A DNA stretch of 44,209 nucleotides from Demequina salsinemoris (lineage in GTDB: Bacteria; Actinomycetota; Actinomycetes; Actinomycetales; Demequinaceae): positions 1 to 44,209 of the forward strand of contig NZ_BBQZ01000009.1 of assembly GCF_000974805.1 (NCBI RefSeq). The letters are read 5' to 3'. Each line of letters begins with the position of its first letter. Within the stretch, counting starts at the first letter, position 1. The notes beneath the pieces were generated by a model. That model ran no database searches. It had not been told where the DNA came from and worked only from the letters and a program-made list of their open reading frames with translations. Both the position numbers and the translations under genes were made by a program. Of this stretch, positions 7,785-20,716 are shown piece after piece.

Positions 7785-8393
7785 TCAGGCTTGCGCGAGC
7801 ACGACCGCGAACCAGCCGCACCAGGCGGCGACGGCCGACATCAGCGCGAGCCCCGCTCGCGTCGGCATCGCATACGCGTATGACAGAGCCACGCACACAG
7901 CCGCGGTGACGACCGTGGCGACCGCGAAGAACGGGTTCACGGCACCCCAGACATCGAGCCCGAGGCACACCAGAGCGACGGACTCGAGGAGCGCGACCAC
8001 GTGCAGCGTCGAGTAGAACGCGCTCACGATCAGCGTGGTCCGCGCGAGGTCCCCCGCACCATCCAGCGACCCGATCGCATACACCAGCCGTCCGTGGAGC
8101 GCGGATGCCGCGATCGCCACGGCGGCTGCGACGACCGTGACCACCGCGGCGATCGAGGTGCCCAGCCCCACCGGGGACAGCAGCCGCCACGCGGCGACCA
8201 CGCCGACGACCGCGACGGCGCTCAGGATCACCAGGAGCTCGTCGATCCACGCGATCCGCGTGCGGCGCGAGGCCACCCACCCGTCGATCTGATCGGCGGC
8301 GGGAACTCCCCCGACCGACAGCTCGAGGAGCGCGGCCGCGAGCAGCCCCGCGCCGAGCAGCCCGAACGCGATCACCGCGATGGCCTGGTCCAT
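7785..8393 (-). CDS. Multi-pass membrane protein of unknown function
   Basis: 202 residues with about five hydrophobic segments: AVIAFGLLGAGLLAAALLEL, LLVILSAVAVVGVVAAW, AAVVTVVAAAVAIAAS, LIVSAFYSTLHVVALLESVALVCLGL and FFAVATVVTAAVCVALSYAY, with a possible sixth at the end. No motif is recognised. It starts 46 bp downstream of the argH stop on the same strand, with GGGGG a few bases before the ATG at 8393, so it is probably the last gene of the arginine operon transcript. A GTG two codons upstream is an alternative start. A transport or envelope role is possible but unsupported. Confidence 0.75.
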   Translation of the reverse strand: MDQAIAVIAFGLLGAGLLAAALLELSVGGVPAADQIDGWVASRRTRIAWIDELLVILSAVAVVGVVAAWRLLSPVGLGTSIAAVVTVVAAAVAIAASALHGRLVYAIGSLDGAGDLARTTLIVSAFYSTLHVVALLESVALVCLGLDVWGAVNPFFAVATVVTAAVCVALSYAYAMPTRAGLALMSAVAAWCGWFAVVLAQA

Positions 8394-8439
8394 CGTCACC
8401 CCCGGTCCTGCGACGGGGCTCTCTCCCGCCGGGGCCAGA

Positions 8440-10073
<1,634 letters not shown>

Positions 10074-10081
10074 AGGGACTG

Positions 10082-11284
<1,203 letters not shown>

Positions 11285-11326
11285 GAGCTTCTTCCTTCTA
11301 CGAGTGGTGCTTGGGGTTCTGGGGTG

Positions 11327-11827
11327 TCAGTTGTCTGTCTGGGGGACGACGCCGGCGGCGCGGTCCAGGAACTTCTGCGCGAGCCTGAGCCCGCCGTCAT
11401 GCGCTCGCGAGATCACGAGCACGGTGTCGTCGCCCGCGACGGTGCCGACGATGTCGGGGTCGTCGTGGCTGTCGATCGCCGAGGCGAAGTACTGCGCGCC
11501 GCCCGAGGGAGTGCGCAGGACGGTGATGTTGGCCGACCCGTCCGCGCTGAACAGCAGCTCGCCGCACAGCCGGGTGAGGCGCTCCCCCGTGGTCTCCTCG
11601 GGGTCGCCCTCGTTGCCGACGGCATACACATGCCCGCCGGACGATGCGCGCACCTTCACGGCGCCGATGTCGCCCAGGTCGCGGGACAGGGTGGCCTGCG
11701 TGACCGAGATCCCCTCCGCCTCGAGCCGCAGCGCGATCTCGCCCTGCGAGCCGATCCGCTCGGTCTCGATGAGACGGCGGATCAGCGCCTGACGCGCGGC
11801 CTTGGTGGCGGGGACGGCGGCTCTCAC
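11327..11827 (-). CDS. argR: Arginine repressor
   Basis: 166 residues. L-arginine-dependent hexameric repressor of arginine genes. The N-terminal winged helix-turn-helix contains ALIRRLIETERIGSQGEIALRLEAEG followed by VTQATLSRDLGDIGAVKV, the conserved S-R-D-L recognition helix. The C-terminal oligomerisation and arginine-binding domain includes GTVAGDDTVLVI, the GTIAGDDT-type motif. The GTG start at 11827 overlaps the argF stop by 4 bp (GTGA). Earlier starts would lie deep inside argF. It should bind the ARG box in front of argC (autoregulation of the operon). The decamer at 11639-11648 encodes Ala-Ser-Ser in the linker between the two domains. Confidence 0.95.
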   Translation of the reverse strand: MRAAVPATKAARQALIRRLIETERIGSQGEIALRLEAEGISVTQATLSRDLGDIGAVKVRASSGGHVYAVGNEGDPEETTGERLTRLCGELLFSADGSANITVLRTPSGGAQYFASAIDSHDDPDIVGTVAGDDTVLVISRAHDGGLRLAQKFLDRAAGVVPQTDN

Positions 11828-12753
11828 TGCGACACCAGCCACGTGAGCAGCGCCTTCTGCGCGTGAAGGCGGTACTCGGCCTCGAGCCACACGATGGACT
11901 GCGGGCCGTCGATGACCTCGGCGGTGATCTCCTTGCCGCGGTAGGCGGGCAGGCAGTGCAGCACCTGGGCGCCCTCGGCGGCGAGCTCGAGCGTGCGGGC
12001 GTTCACCTGGTACTGGTCGAACTGCCCGTGCCGCGCGGACGACTCCTCCTCGTCACCCATGGAGATCCACGTGTCGGTGGCGATGATGTCGGCGCCTCGC
12101 ACCGCGTCGTCGTGGTCGGTCGTGACGGTGATGGACCCGCCCTGCTCGGCGGCGATCTTCTTGGCATCGAGGACGATGCGCTCGTCGGGCATGTAGTCGG
12201 CGGGGGCGCCCACACGCACGTGCATCCCGGCGAGCGCGCAGCCCAGCAGGTACGAGTGCGCCATGTTGTTGGCGCCGTCGCCCACATAGGTGAGCGTGAG
12301 TCCCTTCAGGGCGTCCACTCCCCCGCGCGCGTCGGCGATGGCGGCGAGGTCCGCGAGGATCTGGCACGGGTGGAACTCGTCGGTGAGCGCGTTCACGACG
12401 GGGACGCCCGCGTGCGCGGCCATCTCCTCGACGCGCTCCTGGCCGAACGTGCGCCACACGATCGCGCTGACCTGGCGGCCGAGCACCTTGGCCGTGTCGG
12501 AGACGGACTCGCCGCGACCCATCTGGGACGTGCCGGAGTCGAGCACGAGCGGGTAGCCGCCGAGCTCGGCGACGCCCGCCGAGAAGGACACGCGGGTGCG
12601 GGTCGAGGGCTTGTCGAACAGCACCGCGACCGCGCGCGGCCCGGCGAAGGGCTGGTGCAGGTGGCGATCCTTGCGGAAGGCAAGGGCGAGCTCGAGGACC
12701 TCGCGCTGCTCGGCGGCGGTGAGGTCGTCGTCGCGAAGGAAGTGGCGGGTCAC
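11824..12753 (-). CDS. argF: Ornithine carbamoyltransferase
   Basis: 309 residues. Transfers the carbamoyl group from carbamoyl phosphate to ornithine, giving citrulline. The carbamoyl-phosphate loop STRTRVSF, the HPCQILADL segment and the ornithine-binding HCLPAYRG are visible. Start GTG 12753 (reads [12 protein letters not shown]) overlaps the argD stop by 4 bp (GTGA), and the stop in turn overlaps argR, so the genes are translationally coupled. A decamer copy at 12171-12180 is read here in a different frame (Arg-Ile-Val-Leu) from the usual Asp-Asp-Ala or Ala-Ser-Ser. Confidence 0.96.
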   Translation of the reverse strand: MTRHFLRDDDLTAAEQREVLELALAFRKDRHLHQPFAGPRAVAVLFDKPSTRTRVSFSAGVAELGGYPLVLDSGTSQMGRGESVSDTAKVLGRQVSAIVWRTFGQERVEEMAAHAGVPVVNALTDEFHPCQILADLAAIADARGGVDALKGLTLTYVGDGANNMAHSYLLGCALAGMHVRVGAPADYMPDERIVLDAKKIAAEQGGSITVTTDHDDAVRGADIIATDTWISMGDEEESSARHGQFDQYQVNARTLELAAEGAQVLHCLPAYRGKEITAEVIDGPQSIVWLEAEYRLHAQKALLTWLVSQ

Positions 12754-14075
12754 GGGTGTGCCTCCTCGGTGGTCGGGGCGGCGGACGATGCGGGGGACGT
12801 GGACGATGCGGCGGCGGCCGCGAGGTGCTCGCCCAGGTGGGCGCGCAGCCACTCGACGAACGTGTCGGCCTCGGGCTGGGTCAGCACGAGCGCGGGTGCG
12901 AGGCGGATCGTGTCGGGGCTGGGAGGGTTGATGATGAACCCGTCCTCGACCGCGGCGGCCGCGACGGCGGCGCTGATCTCGGCCTCGAGCTTGATGCCGA
13001 GGAGGAGCCCCTCGCCTCGCACCTCGGCGACCCCGGGGATCGCCCCGATGGTCTCCTTGAGGTGCGCGCTGAGCGACTTCACGTGCGACAGGAGGTCGCG
13101 CTGGTCGATCGCGTCGAGCGTGGCCAGGGCCGCGGTCGCCGCGAGCGGGTTGCCGCCGAACGTGGTGCCGTGCTGGCTCTTGCCCAGCAGCGAGCCCGCC
13201 TCGGGTCCGAAGCCGATGACCGCGCCGATCGGGAAGCCGCCGGCAAGGCCCTTCGCGAGGGTGACGACGTCGGGCTGGATGCCGTGCGCCTGCATCGCGA
13301 GCCACGTGCCGGTGCGCGCGATGCCGGTCTGCACCTCGTCGGCGATCATGAGCGCGCCGTGACGCAGCGTGAGCTCGCGCACCGCGGACAGGTACTCGTG
13401 CGTCAGCGGGATGACGCCGGCCTCGCCCTGGATCGGCTCGAGGAAGATCGCGGCGACGTCGTCGCCCATCGCGTCCTCGAGCGCCGCGACGTCGTTCGCG
13501 GGGATCCACTCGACGCCGGGAGCGAGCGGCTCGAACGGCTCGCGGTAGGCGGCGTTCCAGGTCAGCGCGAGGGCACCCGTGGAGCGACCGTGGAAGGCCT
13601 TCTCGAGCGCCAGGATCCGGGTCCGGCCCGTGCGGCGCGACATCTTGAACGCGGCCTCGTTCGCCTCCGTGCCGGAGTTCGCGAAGAACACCCGGGAGCC
13701 CGCGGGGGCGCCCGAGATCTCGAGCAGGCGCTCAGCGAGCCGGATCTGCGGCTCCGTGGCGAAGAAGTTGGAGACGTGGCCGAGCGTGGCGGCCTGGGTC
13801 GCGATCGCGCCCACCCACTCCGGGTCGGCGTGGCCGAGCACGTTCACGGCGATGCCGCTGAGCAGGTCCAGGTAGCGGTTGCCGTCGGTGTCCCACACGT
13901 GGCTGCCCTGGCCGTGGCTCAGCACGCGCATCGGCGTGCCGTAGGTGCCCATCACGGCGTGCTCGTAGCGCTTGAGACCCACCGCGCCGGCGGTCGCGCC
14001 GGACTCGCCGTGCGCGGACAGCTCGGCGCCGTTGTGAGGGTCGACGCCGTCGTGGATGGTCGCGTCCTGGGTCAT
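12750..14075 (-). CDS. argD: Acetylornithine aminotransferase with a low-complexity C-terminal tail
   Basis: 441 residues. PLP-dependent class III aminotransferase that converts N-acetylglutamate semialdehyde to N-acetylornithine. Visible are [15 protein letters not shown], the EPIQGEAG strand, [15 protein letters not shown] with the PLP-ring Asp, and the PLP lysine in [14 protein letters not shown]. The fold ends near LRAHLGEHL; a tail of about 25 residues rich in Ala, Ser, Thr and Pro follows, which the family does not need. Two copies of the dispersed decamer (12783-12792 and 12801-12810) encode its Ala-Ser-Ser pieces. The N-terminus also carries about 30 extra residues before [16 protein letters not shown] 14075 overlaps the argB stop (ATGA). 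Confidence 0.95.
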   Translation of the reverse strand: MTQDATIHDGVDPHNGAELSAHGESGATAGAVGLKRYEHAVMGTYGTPMRVLSHGQGSHVWDTDGNRYLDLLSGIAVNVLGHADPEWVGAIATQAATLGHVSNFFATEPQIRLAERLLEISGAPAGSRVFFANSGTEANEAAFKMSRRTGRTRILALEKAFHGRSTGALALTWNAAYREPFEPLAPGVEWIPANDVAALEDAMGDDVAAIFLEPIQGEAGVIPLTHEYLSAVRELTLRHGALMIADEVQTGIARTGTWLAMQAHGIQPDVVTLAKGLAGGFPIGAVIGFGPEAGSLLGKSQHGTTFGGNPLAATAALATLDAIDQRDLLSHVKSLSAHLKETIGAIPGVAEVRGEGLLLGIKLEAEISAAVAAAAVEDGFIINPPSPDTIRLAPALVLTQPEADTFVEWLRAHLGEHLAAAAASSTSPASSAAPTTEEAHP

Positions 14076-14989
14076 GTCCACAGCTCCTTGTCGGGAAGGA
14101 TCATCGTGCCGATGCCTTCCGAGGTGAAGATCTCCGTGAGGATCGAGTGCGGCACGCGGCCGTCGATGACGTGCGCCTGCTTGACGCCGCCGCGGACGGC
14201 GCGCAGGCAGGCCTCCATCTTGGGAACCATGCCGGACTCGAGGCGGGGAAGGATCGTGTCGAGCTCGCCCGCGTGCAGGCGCTGGATGAGCGACGAACGG
14301 TCGGGCCAGTTGCGGTACAGGCCTTCGACGTCCGTGAGCGCGATGAACTTGCGGGCGCGCAGCGCCACCGCGAGCGCGGAGGCGGCGGTGTCCGCGTTGA
14401 CGTTGAGGACCGTGGTCGGGTCGTCGACGTCGGGAGCGACGGTCGAGACGACGGGGATGCGTCCGGCCTCGATGATGTCCTGGACGGCGGCGGGGTTGAC
14501 CTTGACGACATCGCCGACGAGCCCGACGTCGACGGGCTGGCCCTCGACCGTGGCGTGACGGCGGCGGGCCTGGAACAGCCCCGCGTCCTCGCCCGAGAGC
14601 CCGACGGCGCGGGGCCCGTGCTCGTTGATCAGTCCCACGAGCTCGCGCGTGACCTGCCCGGACAGCACCATGCGGACGACGTCCATCGCCTCGGGCGTCG
14701 TGACGCGCAGCCCACCGCGGAACTCCGACTCGATGCCGAGCTTGCCGAGCATCTCGGAGATCTGCGGGCCTCCGCCGTGCACGACGACGGGGCTCAGGCC
14801 GAGCAGCCGCAGGTGGACGACGTCCTGCGCGAAGGCGCGCTTGAGGCTCTCGTCGACCATGGCGTTGCCGCCGTACTTGACGACGACGGTGGCTCCGCGG
14901 AACTCCTCGATCCACGGCATGGCATCGATGAGGACGGAGATCTTCTGGGAGGCGCTGAGGCCGTCGACGGAGCGATTCTCGGTGGTCAT
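14072..14989 (-). CDS. argB: Acetylglutamate kinase
   Basis: 305 residues. Phosphorylates N-acetylglutamate, usually the arginine-inhibited step in organisms that use the ArgJ cycle. The amino-acid-kinase fold is evident from [20 protein letters not shown] and the DAGLF and [15 protein letters not shown] segments. The N-terminal helix [16 protein letters not shown] is of the kind linked to arginine-sensitive hexameric NAGK (known for the family, not proven here). Start ATG 14989 has GAGGGGACC upstream, and the gene lies 10 bp after argJ. The stop overlaps argD by 4 bp. Confidence 0.96.
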   Translation of the reverse strand: MTTENRSVDGLSASQKISVLIDAMPWIEEFRGATVVVKYGGNAMVDESLKRAFAQDVVHLRLLGLSPVVVHGGGPQISEMLGKLGIESEFRGGLRVTTPEAMDVVRMVLSGQVTRELVGLINEHGPRAVGLSGEDAGLFQARRRHATVEGQPVDVGLVGDVVKVNPAAVQDIIEAGRIPVVSTVAPDVDDPTTVLNVNADTAASALAVALRARKFIALTDVEGLYRNWPDRSSLIQRLHAGELDTILPRLESGMVPKMEACLRAVRGGVKQAHVIDGRVPHSILTEIFTSEGIGTMILPDKELWT

Positions 14990-14999
14990 GGTGGTCCCC

Positions 15000-16175
15000 T
15001 CAGGAGGAGTAGGCCGAGTTCTCATGGACGTAGTCGTGGGTGAGGTCGTTGGTCCACACGGTCGCGCTCGCGTCGCCTGCGTGGAGGTCCACCTCGATCA
15101 GCACCTCGCGGCCGGTGAGGTCGACGAGGTCGCGGTCGTCGCCGACGCCCGCGCCGCGGCACACCTGGACACCGTTCATCGTCACGTCGAGGAGGTTCGC
15201 GTCGAACGGGGCGACGTCCTCGGGCACCGTGCCGGCGGCCGCGATGACGCGGCCCCAGTTGGGGTCCTGGCCGAAGATGGCGGCCTTGAACAGGTTGGAG
15301 CGGGTGATCGTGCGCGCGACGGCCTCGGCCGCGTCCTCGGTGGTGGCGTTCACGACCGTGACGGCGATGTCGTGGGACGCCCCCTCGGCGTCTCCGATGA
15401 GGCCGCGCGACAGCTCCGCGCACACCTGGGTGAGGGCCGCCGCGAAGTTCTCGTCCGAGGGCGCGACGCCCGAGGCGCCGGAGGCCAGCAGCAGCACGGT
15501 GTCGTTGGTCGACATGCAGCCGTCGGAGTCGACGCGGTTGAAGGTCGTGCGCACGGCCTCGGCGAGAGCCGTGCCCGCCGCGTCCGCTGTGACGACCGCG
15601 TCGGTGGTGATCACGCACAGCATCGTCGCGAGGCCCGGTGCGAGCATGCCCGCGCCCTTGGCCATACCGCCCACCGACCAGCCGTCGCCTGAGGCGACGG
15701 ACTGCTTGGTGACCGTATCGGTCGTGAGGATCGCGTGGGCCGCATCGTCCCCGCCGTCCGAGGCCAAGCCGGCGACCGCATCGTCCACTCCCGCGAGGAG
15801 CCTGTCCATGGGGAGGCGGACGCCGATCAGGCCGGTCGAGCACACGGCGACATCGCCAGCGGACACGTCCTTGCCCGCGGCCTGAAGGACCTCGGCGACG
15901 TGCTCGGCGGTGCGGTGCGTGTCGGCGAAGCCCTCGGCGCCGGTCGACGCATTCGCGCCGCCCGAGTTGAGGACGACCGCGTCGACGCGGCCGTCGGCGA
16001 CCACCTGGCGGCTCCAGGCCACCGGTGCGGCGAACACGCGGTTCGACGTGAAGACGCCGACGCCGACGTGCTCGGGGCCCTCATTGACGACGAGCGCGAC
16101 GTCCTTCTTGCCGGTCGACTTCAGCCCGGCCGCCACGCCGGCCGCGACGAAGCCCTGGGGGTGCGTGATGCTCAC
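15000..16175 (-). CDS. argJ: Bifunctional ornithine acetyltransferase / N-acetylglutamate synthase
   Basis: 391 residues. Recycles the acetyl group from N-acetylornithine to glutamate and may also use acetyl-CoA; no argA is seen in the cluster. The precursor is self-cleaved before the catalytic Thr, located in the [13 protein letters not shown] region; the GAGMLAPG (with MAKGAGM) motif and QDPNWGR are typical ArgJ segments. The start is GTG 16175 with GAAGGGA upstream. Two copies of the decamer (15741-15750 and 15777-15786) lie 26 bp apart in the same orientation, both encoding Asp-Asp-Ala just before the cleavage region. Confidence 0.96.
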   Translation of the reverse strand: MSITHPQGFVAAGVAAGLKSTGKKDVALVVNEGPEHVGVGVFTSNRVFAAPVAWSRQVVADGRVDAVVLNSGGANASTGAEGFADTHRTAEHVAEVLQAAGKDVSAGDVAVCSTGLIGVRLPMDRLLAGVDDAVAGLASDGGDDAAHAILTTDTVTKQSVASGDGWSVGGMAKGAGMLAPGLATMLCVITTDAVVTADAAGTALAEAVRTTFNRVDSDGCMSTNDTVLLLASGASGVAPSDENFAAALTQVCAELSRGLIGDAEGASHDIAVTVVNATTEDAAEAVARTITRSNLFKAAIFGQDPNWGRVIAAAGTVPEDVAPFDANLLDVTMNGVQVCRGAGVGDDRDLVDLTGREVLIEVDLHAGDASATVWTNDLTHDYVHENSAYSS

Positions 16176-16197
16176 GGCGATCCCTTCCTCGCGCGCC

Positions 16198-17241
16198 CTA
16201 CGGCGCGACGCCGATCGTGTTGAGGCCGGTCGTCTCGGGCAGGCCGAGCGCGACGTTCATGCTCTGCAGCGCGGCGCCCGCGGTGCCCTTGACGAGGTTG
16301 TCGATCGCGCACACGACGACGACGCGGCCGGCCTTGGCGTCGACGGCCACCTGCATCTGGGCCACGTTGGCGCCCAGGGTCGAGGCGGTGGTCGGCCACT
16401 GGCCCTCGGGAAGGACGATCATGAACGGCTCGTCCCGGTACGCCTCGACCCAGGCGTCGCGCACGGCCGCCGGGTCGGCGCCCGCGGCGAGCGGCGCCGT
16501 GATGGTCGCGAGGATGCCGCGCGCCATGGGCACGAGCGTGGGAGTGAAGCTGATCCGCACGTCGTGGGCACCCGCGATCTCGAGGTTCTGGACGATCTCG
16601 GGGATGTGCCGGTGGGTGCCGCCCACGGCGTAGGGCACGGCGGCGCCCATCGCCTCGGACGCGAGGTAGGGCACGGCGAGCTTCTTGCCCGCGCCCGAGT
16701 AGCCGTTGGCGAGGACCGCGACGATGTCGGTCGGGTCGACGAGGCCCGCGGCGACGCCGGGCTGGAGGCCCAGGGTGACGGCCGTGACGTTGCAGCCGGG
16801 CACGGCGATGCGCTTCGTGCCGGGGAGGCTGTCGCGCTGATGCCCGGCGGAGGTGATGAGCTCGGGCATGCCGTAGGGCCACGTGCCGGAGTGGTCGCCG
16901 CCGTAGTACTCGGCCCAGGCCTCGGCGCTCGCGAGACGGTGGTCGGCGCCGCAGTCGATCACGAGCGTCTCGGGCGGCAGCTGCGCGGCGATCTCGCCGG
17001 AGGTGCCGTGCGGAAGCGCGAGGACGACGACATCGTGGCCCGCGAGGTTCTCGGGGGTCGTGTCGACGATGACGCGGTCAGCAAGGTGCGGCAGGTGCGG
17101 CTGGTGAGCACCGAGACGGTCCCCTGCCGAGGAGTGCGCGGTGAGCGCGCCGAACTCGACGTCCGGATGCGCGCTGAACACGCGCAGGACCTCGCCCCCC
17201 ACATAGCCGGAGGCGCCTGAGACTGCGACCGAGATCGTCAT
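16198..17241 (-). CDS. argC: N-acetyl-gamma-glutamyl-phosphate reductase
   Basis: 347 residues. NADPH-dependent reduction of N-acetylglutamyl phosphate to the semialdehyde. The N-terminal Rossmann motif [13 protein letters not shown] is present, and the catalytic Cys is in [16 protein letters not shown]. It is the first gene of argCJBDFRGH. I chose ATG 17241 ([12 protein letters not shown]): a minus-strand TATAGT lies 7 nt upstream, giving a leaderless transcript. An ATG two codons upstream (17247) is possible. The operator for ArgR overlaps this promoter. Confidence 0.96.
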   Translation of the reverse strand: MTISVAVSGASGYVGGEVLRVFSAHPDVEFGALTAHSSAGDRLGAHQPHLPHLADRVIVDTTPENLAGHDVVVLALPHGTSGEIAAQLPPETLVIDCGADHRLASAEAWAEYYGGDHSGTWPYGMPELITSAGHQRDSLPGTKRIAVPGCNVTAVTLGLQPGVAAGLVDPTDIVAVLANGYSGAGKKLAVPYLASEAMGAAVPYAVGGTHRHIPEIVQNLEIAGAHDVRISFTPTLVPMARGILATITAPLAAGADPAAVRDAWVEAYRDEPFMIVLPEGQWPTTASTLGANVAQMQVAVDAKAGRVVVVCAIDNLVKGTAGAALQSMNVALGLPETTGLNTIGVAP

Positions 17242-17269
17242 GTGCATAACTATACACTCAACTGAATAC
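17242..17269 (-). promoter_or_regulatory. ARG-box operator and leaderless promoter of the arg operon
   Basis: 17242-17257 is a near-perfect 16-bp palindrome (GTGCATAACTATACAC, one mismatched pair). Next to it, 17258-17269 contains a further half-site whose minus strand reads TATTCA, as in classical ARG boxes. The minus-strand -10 TATAGT (17249-17254) is buried in the palindrome and lies 7 nt from the argC ATG, so bound ArgR should occlude RNA polymerase directly. No clear -35 box is seen. Confidence 0.75.
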
Positions 17270-17406
17270 CGCCTGCTTCCATTGCGGCACCGCGTGTCCA
17301 CCATCGCGCAGCGACCGCACAGCAACGCCCTCCGATTCGGGCGAGACCCCACCCCGCGCCCGCAGACGCGGCACTCGGCGCCACGACGCCCCGGCACAAT
17401 GGACGC

Positions 17407-18060
17407 ATGAAACGCACGCTCGCCCTCGCCTTCGTCGCCGCCCTCGCCCTCTCAGGCTGCTCGGGGGACGACGACGACTCGGCCACGGCGAGCATGTCCG
17501 CGAGCGCGAGCGCCGAACCGACCGTGACAGCCTCCGCCTCGGCGTCCGCCTCAGCGGCGCCCGCGATCTCCGTCGACGCGTCGGCCTCGACGATCGCGCT
17601 GCCGGACACGTTCTGCGACGATGCCGACCAGCTCTACCAGCGCGACCTCACGATGTCCGACGCGATGGACGCGGTCGATCCGAGCGCGATGACCGATGAC
17701 GAGCTCGCCGACCCCGACGTGTTCGCGTCCTACCTCGAGGCGATCGACATCGACGGCTGGCAGTCGTGGAGGGCGCTCTATCTTCAGGCCGCCGAGGACT
17801 CGGAGTCCGAGCAGATGCAGGAGTGGATCGCGGTGATCGTCGCGGCCACGGATCTCCAGTACGAGGTCTACGCCGACGCCGCGGAGACGACGGACAACAT
17901 CGCCGACTGGATCGACGAGGTGAACACGATGCTCGCGGACCGGTCGGACGAGATCGAGGTGGAGGGCAACGAGGCCCTCAACGCCTCCGAGGCCTCCCTC
18001 ACCGCGTGCAGCATGCCGCTGTCGGTCCCGGCAGGGGAGCTGCTCGGCTACGTCGGCTGA
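17407..18060 (+). CDS. Lipoprotein of unknown function
   Basis: 217 residues. A type II signal peptide ([18 protein letters not shown]) has the lipobox LSGC, so Cys18 should be lipidated and the protein tethered outside the membrane. An Asp/Ser/Ala-rich linker (residues about 20-60) follows, then an acidic helical domain with two Cys (FCDDADQLY and LTACSMP) that could form a disulfide. No family is recognised. CACAAT ends 6 nt before the ATG, in the context GGCACAATGG, so the mRNA is probably leaderless. It is divergent from argC and followed by a strong hairpin. Confidence 0.85.
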   Translation: MKRTLALAFVAALALSGCSGDDDDSATASMSASASAEPTVTASASASASAAPAISVDASASTIALPDTFCDDADQLYQRDLTMSDAMDAVDPSAMTDDELADPDVFASYLEAIDIDGWQSWRALYLQAAEDSESEQMQEWIAVIVAATDLQYEVYADAAETTDNIADWIDEVNTMLADRSDEIEVEGNEALNASEASLTACSMPLSVPAGELLGYVG

Positions 18061-18068
18061 CGCCCCGT

Positions 18069-18096
18069 CGAGCGCGAGCGCGCCCGCTCGCGCTCG
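18069..18096 (+). terminator. Strong GC hairpin after the lipoprotein gene
   Basis: A perfect 12-bp inverted repeat CGAGCGCGAGCG / CGCTCGCGCTCG closes a 4-nt loop and begins 8 nt after the stop codon. It is followed by TCCCGCC, not a U-run. It is probably an actinobacterial tail-less terminator, or a shield against read-through into the downstream oxidoreductase gene. Confidence 0.55.
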
Positions 18097-18142
18097 TCCC
18101 GCCGGCGGGAATCCCACGGCGCGGGCCTACGCTGACAGCATC

Positions 18143-19123
18143 ATGAGAGCGATCCAGATCAGCGCCACCGGGGGCCCCGAGGCCCTGACCGTCGTCGACA
18201 TGCCTGAGCCCACCCCCGAGCCCGGCCGCGTGCTCGTGAGGTCCGCCGCGATCGGCGTGAACTTCATCGACACGTACCACCGCAGCGGCGCCTATCCCGT
18301 GCCGCTGCCGTACGTGCCCGGACGCGAGGGCGCGGGCGTCGTCACCCACGTGGGCGAGGACGTCGACGGGGTCGAGGTCGGCGATCGCGTCGCGTGGCCG
18401 TTCAGCCCCGGGTCCTACGCCGAGGTCGTCTCGCTCGCGCCCCACGAGATCCACCGCGTGCCCGACGGGGTGCCGCTCGAGACCGCCGCCGCGGCCATGC
18501 TCCAGGGACTCACGGCCCACTACCTCGTGACCTCTGTCCATCCCGTGAAGGCGGGCGAGACGGTGCTCGTGCATGCCGCAGCCGGCGGCGTCGGGCTCCT
18601 GCTCACCCAGATGACGCGGGCGCGCGGCGCGCGCGTGCTCGGCACCGTCAGCACCGACGCGAAGGCAGAGCTCGCACGCGAGGCCGGAGCCGAGGTCATC
18701 CGCTACGACGCGATGGTGGACCTCGCCACCGAGCTGCCCACCGCGGTCCGCGCCCTCACCGACGGCGAGGGCGTTCACGCGGTCTACGACGGGGTCGGCG
18801 CCACGACGTTCGACGGCTCGCTCGCGTCGCTGCGGCCGCGCGGCATGATGGCCCTGTTCGGCGCGGCGTCCGGCCCCGTGCCGCCGTTCGACCTCCAGCG
18901 GCTGAACGCCGGCGGATCGCTCTTCATCACGCGCCCCTCGCTCGGACACTTCCTCGCGACCGCAGAGGAGCGCGCCTGGCGGGGGTCCGAGCTCTTCGGC
19001 GCGATCCGGGACGGCTCGCTGAATGTTCGCGTCGGAGCGACCTACCCGCTCGAGGAGGCGGCCGCCGCGCACACCGCGCTCGAGGGCCGCGCGACCACGG
19101 GGAAGGTGCTCCTGCTCCCCTAG
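18143..19123 (+). CDS. NADPH:quinone oxidoreductase (zinc-free MDR family)
   Basis: 326-residue medium-chain dehydrogenase/reductase of the quinone reductase type. GroES-like N-domain: VRSAAIGVNFIDTYHRSGAYP, VPGREGAGVV and VGDRVAW. Rossmann domain: VLVHAAAGGVGLLLTQ. No structural or catalytic zinc cysteines are visible, which fits QOR rather than alcohol dehydrogenase. Transcription may start from TACGCT (18129-18134), 8 nt before the ATG, so the leader is very short. It converges on the MFS gene with only 7 bp between stop codons. Confidence 0.88.
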   Translation: MRAIQISATGGPEALTVVDMPEPTPEPGRVLVRSAAIGVNFIDTYHRSGAYPVPLPYVPGREGAGVVTHVGEDVDGVEVGDRVAWPFSPGSYAEVVSLAPHEIHRVPDGVPLETAAAAMLQGLTAHYLVTSVHPVKAGETVLVHAAAGGVGLLLTQMTRARGARVLGTVSTDAKAELAREAGAEVIRYDAMVDLATELPTAVRALTDGEGVHAVYDGVGATTFDGSLASLRPRGMMALFGAASGPVPPFDLQRLNAGGSLFITRPSLGHFLATAEERAWRGSELFGAIRDGSLNVRVGATYPLEEAAAAHTALEGRATTGKVLLLP

Positions 19124-19130
19124 GCGACCG

Positions 19131-20615
19131 TCACGCCGAGGAGGCCGCCGCATCGTCCGCGGGCACGCGAAGGTGATGCGGCGTGACGAAGAACGCGGTG
19201 AGGACGCTCGCGATCAGGATCGCGGCGGCGGGGAGCATGATCGTCTCGGACATCGCGGTGGAGAACGGCGCGGCGAGCTCCTCTGGCAGCGTGAAGGACC
19301 CCGAGACCTCGGTCGAGAATCCGGCTGATCCGCCGTCGAGGTGGGCCGAGAGCCGACCCACGATGAGCGTCGCTACCGCCGCCGAGCCGATGACGGAGCC
19401 GACCTGCCGCGTCGCGTTGTAGACGCCCGAGCCCGCTCCTGAGGACTGCGGCGGCAGCGTGCGGTTGGCGGTCGTCGCGAGCGGACCCCACGTGAAGGCC
19501 GAGCCCACGCCGATCAGCAGCGACGCCCCGAGGAGCGCGACGATCGACGCGTCCGGCCTCATGAGGCCGGCGTAGGCCCACAGGCCCGCCGACATCAGCA
19601 CGGTGCCGGGAACGGCGAGCACGCGGGGGTGGACCCTGTCCACGAGACGCCCGGACAACCTCGCGAGCAGCAGCGACATGACCGCGGAGGGCGCCGTCAT
19701 GAGCGCCGACTGCGTCGGGCTCATCCCCATCACGATCTGGAAGAAGTACATGACCGGGATCATCATGCTCGTGACGGTGAACCCCACCGCCATGACGGCA
19801 CCGTTCGCGATCGAGAAGTTGCGGTCATGGAACAGCGACAGCGGCAGCAGCGGCTCCTTCCGGGTCCGCCCCTGCCACCACACGAAGACGCCCAGGCACG
19901 CGACGCCCGCGACGATGCACAGCCACACCCACGGCGCCCAGTCCTTCGCCTGCCCCTCCTGCAGTCCGAAGACGAGCCCGAACATGCCCAGCCCCGACAG
20001 CGCGACCCCCACCCAGTCGAACGAGTGCGAGTGGGTCTCGAGCGTCGGCACGAGGAACCAGGCGGCCACGAACGCGACGGCACCGATCGGCACGTTGACG
20101 ATGAAGATCCACTCCCAGCCAGGGCCATCCACGAGCACCCCGCCCGCGAGCGGACCGAGCAGCCCCGCGATGCCCGCGGTCGCTCCCCACAGCGCCATCG
20201 CGCTGCCCCGCCTGGCCGCGGGGAAGGTGCGCGTGATGATCGCCATGGTCTGCGGCGTCATGAGGCTCGCGCCGAGCCCCTGGAAGGCGCGGGCCGCGAT
20301 GAGATTGCCGATCGCGGACCCTGGCAACGCGTCCGCGAGGCCGCACAGGAGGGACGATGCGGTGAAGACCGCGAGCCCGATCAGATAGATCCGGCGCGGG
20401 CCGAAGCGGTCACCGAGCCTGCCTGTGATGAGCAGCGGGACCGCGTAGGTGAGCAGGTAGGCGCTCGTCACCCAGATGACGGCGTTGGTGTCGACCTCGA
20501 GCGAGGCCTGGATCGACGGGTTGGCGACCGTCACGATCGTCGTGTCGATCAGGATCATGAAGAAGCCGAGGATCAGCGCCCACAGCGCGCGCCACGGATT
20601 CTGAACCTGCTCCAC
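19131..20615 (-). CDS. MFS drug:H+ antiporter of the DHA2 (14-TM, EmrB/QacA) family
   Basis: 494 residues with about 14 hydrophobic segments. Motif A is GRLGDRFGPRR in the TM2-TM3 loop, motif D1 is FFMILIDTTIVTVANPSI in TM1, and antiporter motif C is GATAGIAGLLGPLAGGVLVDG in TM5. These place it with multidrug exporters of the EmrB/QacA type; substrates cannot be read. The start is GTG 20615 (reads VEQVQNPW). The C-terminal cytoplasmic tail PADDAAASSA carries a copy of the decamer (19149-19158), and a second copy (20352-20361) falls in TM3. No TetR-type regulator is adjacent. Confidence 0.9.
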   Translation of the reverse strand: MEQVQNPWRALWALILGFFMILIDTTIVTVANPSIQASLEVDTNAVIWVTSAYLLTYAVPLLITGRLGDRFGPRRIYLIGLAVFTASSLLCGLADALPGSAIGNLIAARAFQGLGASLMTPQTMAIITRTFPAARRGSAMALWGATAGIAGLLGPLAGGVLVDGPGWEWIFIVNVPIGAVAFVAAWFLVPTLETHSHSFDWVGVALSGLGMFGLVFGLQEGQAKDWAPWVWLCIVAGVACLGVFVWWQGRTRKEPLLPLSLFHDRNFSIANGAVMAVGFTVTSMMIPVMYFFQIVMGMSPTQSALMTAPSAVMSLLLARLSGRLVDRVHPRVLAVPGTVLMSAGLWAYAGLMRPDASIVALLGASLLIGVGSAFTWGPLATTANRTLPPQSSGAGSGVYNATRQVGSVIGSAAVATLIVGRLSAHLDGGSAGFSTEVSGSFTLPEELAAPFSTAMSETIMLPAAAILIASVLTAFFVTPHHLRVPADDAAASSA

Positions 20616-20716
20616 TCCCCCGCCTTCCGACTCGCCCGATCCCCGGCTTCGACTCTAGACCAGGATCTGCCGCACCACATGCCGCATTCGGGACCGCGAC
20701 CAGGCACAATGGGCGC

